Source: an uncultured Butyrivibrio sp. (GTDB taxonomy: Bacteria; Bacillota; Clostridia; Lachnospirales; Lachnospiraceae). Taken from it: a stretch of 5,186 nucleotides of DNA. A model generated the notes under the pieces. It saw only the letters and a program-made list of their open reading frames with translations. It had not been told where the DNA came from and searched no databases. The translations under genes were made by a program, and so were the position numbers. Of the stretch, positions 1 through 5,186 are shown piece after piece (the stretch's first letter is position 1; each line of letters starts with the position of its first letter). The stretch spans positions 1 through 5,186 of the forward strand of contig CAMVRW010000188.1 of NCBI GenBank assembly GCA_947169985.1, read 5' to 3'.

Positions 1-74
1 TTAGCCTGAATACCAGTTGTAATATTCAGTTGTCTGTTGGCATTCATGCCGGATATGTTGTGTTGAATTACCAT
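1..74 (-). CDS. fliC: Flagellin paralogue, N-terminal fragment (runs off the left edge)
   Basis: This is the first 24 codons plus two bases of a second flagellin gene; the rest lies outside the window. The visible protein starts MVIQHNISGMNANRQLNITT and continues GIQA. It matches the start of the neighbouring complete flagellin at 20 of 24 residues, differing at positions 7, 9, 12 and 17. These residues form the start of the D0 helix, which packs inside the flagellar filament and carries the export information for the flagellar type III system. The start is supported by AGAAGG eight bases upstream, the same spacing as in the neighbour. It lies 59 nt downstream of the neighbour's stop codon on the same strand, so the two may be co-transcribed, although a SigD-like -10 element also lies in the gap. 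Many synonymous differences from the neighbour point to an old duplication rather than a recent one. Family assignment is firm; total length and intactness cannot be judged. The symbol is generic, since paralogue naming varies. Confidence 0.88.
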   Translation of the reverse strand, partial: MVIQHNISGMNANRQLNITTGIQA

Positions 75-82
75 ATCTTGTT

Positions 83-88
83 CCTTCT
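83..88 (-). promoter_or_regulatory. Ribosome binding site of the partial flagellin gene
   Basis: Read on the minus strand the bases are AGAAGG, eight bases before the ATG at 74-72. It is a near-perfect Shine-Dalgarno sequence with the same core and spacing as at the complete flagellin, and it fixes the start codon of the truncated gene. Confidence 0.8.
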
Positions 89-113
89 ATGCATTGCTGA
101 CCAGCTACTTATT

Positions 114-121
114 ATATCGTC
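114..121 (-). promoter_or_regulatory. Possible SigD (sigma-28) -10 element before the partial flagellin
   Basis: The minus strand reads GACGATAT, seven of eight matches to the GCCGATAT -10 consensus of the motility sigma factor SigD. It starts about 40 nt before the ATG of the partial flagellin. No good TAAA -35 box is visible 14-16 nt upstream; that stretch holds the 3' end of the upstream flagellin gene. It could give separate expression of the second flagellin or be chance similarity in AT-rich DNA. Confidence 0.35.
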
Positions 122-133
122 ACCTTTTTTAGA

Positions 134-1516
134 TTACTGAAGTAGCGCCAATACTCCCTGGTTGGTCTGATTTGCCTGAGCCAGCATTGCCTGCCCTGCC
201 TGAGCCAGGATATTATTGTTGGAATATCTTACCATCTCGGTTGCCATGTCAGTATCTCGGATTCGAGACTCTGCAGCCTGTGTATTTTCTTCTACATTTC
301 TGTTGTTCCTATAAGAATGCTCCAGCCTGTTCTGCTGGGCCCCCAAATTTGATCTCTCCGTACTTATGGTGATGATAGCTGTTTTTACTTTCTCTATTCC
401 GGCTTTTGCGTTTTCATGAGAGGAAACATCAACATTATTTACGCCAATAATCTCACTGTTTATCCTGTTGATGGTCAGATACAACCCCTCGGTGATTTCC
501 GGTCCTGTCTGAATCCACAAATCTCTTTTATCAAACTCAAGGGTTCCAGCCAGGTTAGAACAGTCGACTTTTCCCATTCCGGGTGCAAAATGATGATTCT
601 TGGCTGCATTTTCTGTAGAATAACCTGATCCCGTATTGCCCCAAAGTACAAACTTTGTCGGTCCCAATCTCTCAATTGTATTGGAATGGCTGACACCTAT
701 AGAATCCTGCGTTGGGGCTGGCGCTCCGTTTAGCGGATTGTTGTAAGCGAAGTCGAATATCCTGTTTACTATATCTTCGCCGGACTGGCAACCTTTTATT
801 CCGATTATGTAATGATGTGTTCCGCCGTCACCATATTGTTTTGATCCTTCAATCTTGCTAGTTGATGTTGTTGTATCAAATGTAAATTCAAATTTCTCCT
901 GACAGTTCTGGGCACAGGTAAAAGAAAAGCCTTTTTCATTAAGTCCGCTTGCGACCAGCTTGTCCACCTCACTAAAATCCAGATAAGCTGCCGGATACCA
1001 TAATCCATTTTTTTCGTAAGCTTCTGTCAGTGCTCCACTTTCAGCAGCTGAGGACTTGATAACATCTGAAAGTTTTACGGTCTTTGATTCTCCCGGAAAC
1101 AGATCGTCAAAAAGAAGTCTCTCATTGAATGACGCGGTTGCTGAAATATGGTCTATTTCCTCTTTTAACTGATTTATCTCCTGTTGAATATAGCTTCTGT
1201 CCACCGATTGGAGGGTATCGTTGGCGGCCTTTATACAAAGCTCATTCATGCGCTGAAGCATATCCTGAACTTCCACCAGAGCAGAATCACCCACCTGAAG
1301 CAGGGAGATTCCATCCTGAATGTTCTCAGACCCCTGATTAAGTCCTCTTACCTGTCTTCTCATTTTCTCGGAAATAGCAAGGCCGGCTGCATCATCTGCA
1401 GCTCGATTGATCTTGTATCCGGATGACAGCTTTTCAGACGACTTGGCCTGTATGCCAGTCGTTATTCCAAGCTGCCTATTAGAATTCATCGCTGAAAGGT
1501 TGTGCTGTATTACCAT
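134..1516 (-). CDS. fliC: Flagellin, complete (filament subunit, 460 aa)
   Basis: This is the structural subunit of the flagellar filament, exported unfolded through the flagellar type III apparatus and polymerised at the tip. Residues 1-140 form the conserved N-terminal D0/D1 helices, with KLSSGYKINRAADDAAGLAI (29-48) and DMLQRMNEL (85-93). Residues 361-460 form the conserved C-terminal D1/D0 part, with RSNLGAQQNRLEH (388-400), RDTDMATEMV (420-429) and the typical end GVLALLQ. The middle, about 141-345, is a variable surface-exposed region that I do not recognise as an enzyme; no HExxH is present, so it is not a flagellinolysin. R89, L93 and E113 align with the Salmonella residues R90, L94 and E114 contacted by TLR5. 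Five cysteines (94, 201, 205, 243, 319) are unusual for a flagellin. The start is set by AGAAGG eight bases upstream and by homology. A SigD-like promoter and a GGA-rich leader precede it, and a paralogue follows 59 nt downstream. Confidence 0.97.
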   Translation of the reverse strand: MVIQHNLSAMNSNRQLGITTGIQAKSSEKLSSGYKINRAADDAAGLAISEKMRRQVRGLNQGSENIQDGISLLQVGDSALVEVQDMLQRMNELCIKAANDTLQSVDRSYIQQEINQLKEEIDHISATASFNERLLFDDLFPGESKTVKLSDVIKSSAAESGALTEAYEKNGLWYPAAYLDFSEVDKLVASGLNEKGFSFTCAQNCQEKFEFTFDTTTSTSKIEGSKQYGDGGTHHYIIGIKGCQSGEDIVNRIFDFAYNNPLNGAPAPTQDSIGVSHSNTIERLGPTKFVLWGNTGSGYSTENAAKNHHFAPGMGKVDCSNLAGTLEFDKRDLWIQTGPEITEGLYLTINRINSEIIGVNNVDVSSHENAKAGIEKVKTAIITISTERSNLGAQQNRLEHSYRNNRNVEENTQAAESRIRDTDMATEMVRYSNNNILAQAGQAMLAQANQTNQGVLALLQ

Positions 1517-1520
1517 GCCA

Positions 1521-1605
1521 AGATCCTTCTAAAACCCTGCCCCACATTTATTTAAGGGCATCTCCTAGAAAAGCTTCCGTGCAAATATACACCACATCCT
1601 TGCGG
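1521..1605 (-). promoter_or_regulatory. Flagellin mRNA leader with several CsrA-like GGA motifs
   Basis: Read on the minus strand, this untranslated leader carries CAAGGATGT (1602-1594), which matches nine of nine positions of the core of the CsrA consensus RUACARGGAUGU. It also carries ACGGA (1580-1576), AGGAGA (1566-1561) and AAGGATCT over the ribosome binding site (1528-1521). The first motif can sit in a modest hairpin: 1605-1600 (CCGCAA) pairs with 1584-1577 (TTGCACGG) with a two-base bulge, leaving GGA at the start of a 15-nt loop. In B. subtilis, CsrA represses hag translation through two sites in the leader, one over the Shine-Dalgarno sequence, and FliW relieves this. The motifs are visible; the regulation is inferred, and csrA and fliW are not in the window. 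Confidence 0.45.
1525..1530 (-). promoter_or_regulatory. Ribosome binding site of the complete flagellin, overlapping a CsrA-like GGA motif
   Basis: The minus strand reads AGAAGG eight bases before the ATG at 1516-1514, a strong Shine-Dalgarno sequence. The extended sequence AGAAGGATCT (1530-1521) also resembles the CsrA core ARGGAUGU with one mismatch, the arrangement expected if CsrA blocks ribosome access as it does on Bacillus subtilis hag. The ribosome-binding role is secure; the CsrA role is inferred. Confidence 0.85.
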
Positions 1606-1614
1606 TCATTATTT

Positions 1615-1641
1615 ATATCGGCACGACTACAATCTTCATTA
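1615..1641 (-). promoter_or_regulatory. SigD (sigma-28) type promoter of the flagellin gene
   Basis: The minus strand reads TAAT (1641-1638), a 15-nt spacer, then GCCGATAT (1622-1615). The -10 part matches the B. subtilis SigD consensus GCCGATAT at all eight positions, and the -35 part matches TAAA at three of four with the usual 14-16 nt spacing. Transcription would start near 1608, giving a leader of about 90 nt before the flagellin ATG. Late flagellar genes are normally transcribed by this sigma factor, so the context fits well. Confidence 0.8.
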
Positions 1642-1661
1642 TATTTTTCTTTATAAAATGT

Positions 1662-1692
1662 TAATTTTTGGGATGCTTTGGTTCGATATAAT
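1662..1692 (+). promoter_or_regulatory. Possible promoter of the surface-protein gene
   Basis: Two overlapping readings are possible. A perfect sigma-A -10 box, TATAAT, lies at 1687-1692, but no convincing TTGACA-like -35 box lies 16-18 nt before it. Alternatively TAAT (1662-1665), a 16-nt spacer and TTCGATAT (1682-1689) give a degenerate SigD element, three of four and six of eight matches. Either would start transcription shortly before the chosen ATG at 1730. The element stands about 20 bp from the flagellin promoter, back to back with it. Confidence 0.3.
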
Positions 1693-1729
1693 GATTAATA
1701 ATACCTTTAAATTTGGCAACTATAAGACC

Positions 1730-4700
1730 ATGAAAAAATCGAAACACTTAATGGAACGAATAATGGCTGTTTTGCTGTCAGCGTCACTGGTCCTTACGAT
1801 CATTAACCTGACAGCTTTTGCCATGCCATTTGATGAGGAGAGCATAAAAATTGTTGGTATTGGTGGGCTGGAAGATACTGTCAAAGAGCAGACGCTGAAA
1901 ATGGGAGCATTAGAGAGCGATATTATTCTGCCTGACAGTCTTTTGGTAACTGTTGAAAAGTACAAGCTCCTTGAGAAGATAGAGGCCAATGAGCTAAAGG
2001 AAACAGGCGATAAGACAGAGAAAGAAAAGATCGAAAAGGAGAAGAAAGAAGAGGAACTCGAAGAAAAAAAGAACGATGTCGAGGAAGAGGGTGCTTTACC
2101 TGAAGAAGGAAAGGAGTCCACAAATCCAGAGGATAAAACTGATGAACAGAATGATTCGGAGATATCTGAAGGTGAAAGCGTCACCGAAAATGAAGCCTCT
2201 GCTGCAGAAGAAACGCAGACAGATCCTGGCGCACAGAATACCTCATCAGAAACTGGGCAGGATACTGGAAATGCCAGCACTAATGAGAGCACCGGTACAG
2301 ATACTTCCGGAGAGGAGTCATCAGGGAATGGGGAATCAGAAGGGAACTCTGGCATAGAAGAAGGTGCTAATACTGAGTCCGGATCTGAGGATTCTTCAGA
2401 TGGTGACAACGGGAACGAGGCATCAGAAGGTAATGAATCCACTGGCGAGACGGAGGGGCATGAGACGACAGATGGTAGCACTGCTGCAGAAAACGACAGC
2501 GCAAGAGCTACTTTTACAATTTCAGATTTCTTTAAGGCAATAACAGTTTATGCCGCTGAGCCGGATCCAGCGCAGAATTCAGTAAATGAAGATACTTCGA
2601 AAGATGCTGAGGATGAATCTGGGGAAGATGCAAAGGGAGCGACAGGTGATGGGACATCCCTGAACAGTTCCGAGGAAGAAGCAGGCGACGGAACTTCCAC
2701 AGAAAAATCCGAGACCAAAGTAAATCCTGAGAAGGAAGAGCTTGAGTATGAGACTGAGTATGAGGATGTAGTTCTTTATGGCGTTACCTGGGAACTTGAT
2801 AAGGAGAGCAGCTCTTTTAACAAGTTCACATCTGATGAACCGGGGGCAAAATTTGTATATGTTCCGGTTGTTCCCGGAAGCTTTAAAATAGCATGCGATT
2901 ATCCTTCAATAACAGTTACCATTGAGGAATCTCTGGAAAGAGAAATGCGCTCGGCTCCATTTAGCCAGAGCTGTGTGGTAGATGGTGTCTACATCACGGT
3001 GTTTGCTGATGCGGGCGTATTTCCTGAGGATGCGAGGCTGACAGCTGAAAGAGCCTCTGATCAAACAAGAGAAAATGCGGAAGAGGCTGTTGAGGATCAG
3101 AGAGGCGGCGACTGCAACGTTGTGGCTTCCTATGTCTTTGACATAAAGATTCTTGATGGGAACTGGAGAGAAATACAGCCTGACACTTCAAAAGGAAAGG
3201 TGAAAGTTGCCTTTAGCCTTAACGAGGCTTCAAATGATAACCTTGATGTGGAAATCTATCACATTTATGAGGACGGCGGAACCTGCGCACAGAAGCTTGA
3301 TGCATCCACCGAGGGAGATACTGTGGTGGCTGAGACTGAAGGTTTCTCGGCATATTCACTTCAGGTTACTTATGGCGTTAAGATGTATCAGTTTACGACT
3401 CTTCCAGCCAAGCTATCACAGATAATACAGGAAGTTGCATTAACCGGTACACCTGTATCAGCCCCTATCCCCAGCAATGCAACTCTTATCACAGTGACAT
3501 CTGATCAGAATGGAGATTATGACATTGACTGTACGGACAATTTCAGCTCTGTGGAATGGCTTAAGGTTGAGCTGGATGACGGGAATACATACAAAATCCT
3601 GCTGACACAAGGTTATAAACAGGCAGGAGGCGGATCTGTAATATACGAAAACGGGTTTAATCAGCCTGCTCAGGATCTTATTGATGTAGTATTGGGAAAT
3701 GGTGTTGTTGCTTCCGGTCAGGTTAGGAATGGTACGGCCTATACCTTTGGAAATGGCACTGTTGATGTTGGTATGTCCTCTGGTATTATGCTGGACACGA
3801 GCGGAAAAACCCCAAATACAACACGAGATCCTGATCTTGCTGCTCTATGTCAGAGCTTGAATGTCTCATACGGAGGAGATACTTCTGTTCTTGAGTTTGA
3901 GATGCAGGCTACAGGAACAGAGCTGGTATTTAACTATGCTTTTGCGTCAGATGAGTTCGATCAGGGACCAAGATATAATGATGTTTTTGGCTTGTTCATT
4001 AGCATTAATGGAGGTCCATATCAGAATATTGCGCTGATAACCAGGACAAATGGCGATCAGGTTCCTGTAACAATCATAAATCTTCGAGCAGGGCTTGATG
4101 GCACGGAAATGAACAATGGACAGTCCACTACCCTTGGTGGTAATCATACCCTTTTTACAGAAAAGGCCATTACACTTCTTGGAAATATAAATGGTATATC
4201 CAATATTTTCACGGCCAAGCAAAGTGTTAATATAGGCGATACTATAAAGCTTAAGTTCGCAATTTGCGATGTGGGAGACACCTCACATAATTCCTATGTC
4301 TTTATCGAGGCCGGTTCTGTTCATTTCAACGCGCCTGATGGTAAAAACGATTATCCCAGTGAGGAAATCTACAACCTGGATCCGGAGGCTTTATTTGAAG
4401 TGTCCTACGGCGGAGATACGCATCCTATCACTTCTTCATCAGCAGGAAAGATTCCTATGGAAGGAACTGATGATAATGGCGATACATATAGCCTATTGGG
4501 AAAGACTATCAATATAGTCAAAAAGGGAGATGGCACACATCAGGATTCCCAGCCCCAGACTCTTTCTGTTGCAGGAAGACCAGATGTCATAGATGTTGAT
4601 ATTTCTGAAGGATCAAGGGAGGTATCTACAACGGATACCAGCATAGTTCTTACACTGGATAATTCGGATCCTGACAGAATGCGGCAGCAATACAGGCTTT

Positions 4701-5186
4701 TTGATGGTTACGGAAATCCTATAAGCGGATTTGACTGGCAAAATGCCGGGGATCTGGGAGGAAATCTGTACTACGAGGGGCTAGATCCGGATACCGATTA
4801 TTTAATAAAGATATATATTCCCGCTACTGATAGTTATCCCAAGTCTTTCACAACACCAGGGGTAAGGATCAGGACTGCCTCTACGCCTACACCTCCACCT
4901 GAAAAAAAGACCGAGGTTGTGGTGGATGCAGAGGGAGGCCCTATAAGTAGTGCCAGTGTTAAGGGACTTGATGAATACACTCAGGAGCAGGTAGGACAGA
5001 AAGTAATTGCGCGTCTGAATATTTCCTCTAAGAGTGAGACAGCAGTAAGTCCGACAACGGTGTCTTATGTGAGATCAGATCTTAAAGCTCGTTATCCCTC
5101 TTCTTCTGAGGATCATATCTTTGCTGAGTACCTGGACATGAATGTAACCAGGCAGATTGATGATGGACCAATTGAATATATTCCGG
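1730..5186 (+). CDS. Large secreted multi-domain surface protein with a choice-of-anchor L domain (runs off the right edge)
   Basis: The reading frame stays open for 1152 codons to the window's end, so the C terminus is unseen. Residues 1-31 are a Sec signal peptide: K2, K3 and K5, a hydrophobic core, and TAFA before the predicted cut. Residues 76-120 are Lys/Glu-rich and probably helical. Residues 124-258 and 277-340 are acidic linkers. Then come an Ig-like module (about 345-399, VTWELD and VYVPVVPGSF), a beta module with FADAGVFPEDARL (425-437) and FDIKILDG (about 420-549), a module ending SSVEWLKVELDDG (550-628), a choice-of-anchor L domain (about 643-866, with SDE 740-742, YNDVFGLFIS 749-758 and DVGDTSHNSYVFIEAGSV 847-864), a fibronectin-III-like module (945-1051), a TPTPPPE linker, and part of a last module. 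The likely role is adhesion or cell-surface matrix; this is inferred from architecture. The start is uncertain: no good ribosome binding site precedes 1730, and in-frame ATGs also lie at 1658, 1673, 1691 and 1751. I chose 1730 because it gives a standard signal peptide. Confidence 0.88.
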   Translation, partial: MKKSKHLMERIMAVLLSASLVLTIINLTAFAMPFDEESIKIVGIGGLEDTVKEQTLKMGALESDIILPDSLLVTVEKYKLLEKIEANELKETGDKTEKEKIEKEKKEEELEEKKNDVEEEGALPEEGKESTNPEDKTDEQNDSEISEGESVTENEASAAEETQTDPGAQNTSSETGQDTGNASTNESTGTDTSGEESSGNGESEGNSGIEEGANTESGSEDSSDGDNGNEASEGNESTGETEGHETTDGSTAAENDSARATFTISDFFKAITVYAAEPDPAQNSVNEDTSKDAEDESGEDAKGATGDGTSLNSSEEEAGDGTSTEKSETKVNPEKEELEYETEYEDVVLYGVTWELDKESSSFNKFTSDEPGAKFVYVPVVPGSFKIACDYPSITVTIEESLEREMRSAPFSQSCVVDGVYITVFADAGVFPEDARLTAERASDQTRENAEEAVEDQRGGDCNVVASYVFDIKILDGNWREIQPDTSKGKVKVAFSLNEASNDNLDVEIYHIYEDGGTCAQKLDASTEGDTVVAETEGFSAYSLQVTYGVKMYQFTTLPAKLSQIIQEVALTGTPVSAPIPSNATLITVTSDQNGDYDIDCTDNFSSVEWLKVELDDGNTYKILLTQGYKQAGGGSVIYENGFNQPAQDLIDVVLGNGVVASGQVRNGTAYTFGNGTVDVGMSSGIMLDTSGKTPNTTRDPDLAALCQSLNVSYGGDTSVLEFEMQATGTELVFNYAFASDEFDQGPRYNDVFGLFISINGGPYQNIALITRTNGDQVPVTIINLRAGLDGTEMNNGQSTTLGGNHTLFTEKAITLLGNINGISNIFTAKQSVNIGDTIKLKFAICDVGDTSHNSYVFIEAGSVHFNAPDGKNDYPSEEIYNLDPEALFEVSYGGDTHPITSSSAGKIPMEGTDDNGDTYSLLGKTINIVKKGDGTHQDSQPQTLSVAGRPDVIDVDISEGSREVSTTDTSIVLTLDNSDPDRMRQQYRLFDGYGNPISGFDWQNAGDLGGNLYYEGLDPDTDYLIKIYIPATDSYPKSFTTPGVRIRTASTPTPPPEKKTEVVVDAEGGPISSASVKGLDEYTQEQVGQKVIARLNISSKSETAVSPTTVSYVRSDLKARYPSSSEDHIFAEYLDMNVTRQIDDGPIEYIP

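Noticed and set aside
96..105. Short palindrome GCTGACCAGC between the two flagellin genes, considered as a terminator.
   Set aside because: The stem is only four bases with a two-base loop and no T tract follows on the minus strand.
484..1096. The variable middle of the flagellin considered as an enzymatic insertion (flagellinolysin-type protease).
   Set aside because: No HExxH zinc motif is present; the histidine pairs in this region lack the rest of the motif.
172..1426. Several short plus-strand frames and other minus-strand frames inside the flagellin gene.
   Set aside because: The flagellin frame is confirmed along its whole length by family motifs, and the others show no domains or ribosome binding sites.
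1529..1561. A 10-codon minus-strand upstream frame (MPLNKCGAGF) whose TAG overlaps the flagellin ribosome binding site.
   Set aside because: The AGGAG before it directly abuts the ATG with no spacing, so initiation there is unlikely. The position is suggestive, but the evidence is too thin to call a leader peptide.
1517..1729. Invertible promoter switch controlling flagellin or the surface protein.
   Set aside because: I could find no pair of inverted repeats flanking the divergent promoter region and no recombinase gene in the window.
1720..2481. A 253-codon minus-strand frame encoding a Ser/Pro-rich protein.
   Set aside because: It is the antisense image of the Glu/Ser-rich linker: GAA, GAG and TCx codons read backwards give Ser, Phe and Arg/Gly codons. 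It has no recognisable domain and lies fully inside the long plus-strand gene.

Overview
The window looks like chromosomal DNA from a motile, Gram-positive anaerobe of the Lachnospiraceae (Butyrivibrio/Pseudobutyrivibrio/Roseburia type). The reasons are the flagellin termini (start MVIQHNLSAMN, end GVLALLQ), AGAAGG ribosome binding sites, SigD-type promoter elements, and a very large secreted protein built from beta-sandwich modules of a kind I associate with rumen and gut Lachnospiraceae. The genus assignment is inference.

Layout. Positions 1-74 (minus strand) hold the first 24 codons of a flagellin gene whose remainder lies off the left edge. Positions 134-1516 (minus strand) hold a complete second flagellin gene of 460 codons, upstream of the first and separated from it by a 59-nt gap with no visible terminator. 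Positions 1517-1729 are a divergent control region. It carries a SigD-like promoter reading left into the flagellin genes and a leader of roughly 90 nt with several GGA motifs, one of which matches the core of the CsrA consensus. It also carries weaker promoter-like sequences reading right. From 1730 to the right edge (plus strand) there is one uninterrupted reading frame of at least 1152 codons. It encodes a secreted, multi-domain surface protein: signal peptide, charged helical segment, long acidic Ser/Thr/Gly/Asn linker, Ig-like and other beta modules, a choice-of-anchor L domain, a fibronectin-III-like module and the start of a further module.

How the genes relate. Both flagellins are filament subunits exported through the flagellar type III apparatus. 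The giant protein would leave by Sec and sit on, or be released from, the cell surface, probably as an adhesin or matrix protein. A shared divergent control region suggests that motility and surface attachment may be coordinated here, but no direct functional link is shown by the sequence. I see no RNA genes, insertion sequences, CRISPR arrays or integration sites. The most interesting points are the possible CsrA-controlled flagellin leader, the five cysteines in the exported flagellin, and the architecture of the surface protein, including a second signal-peptidase-like site buried in its acidic linker.
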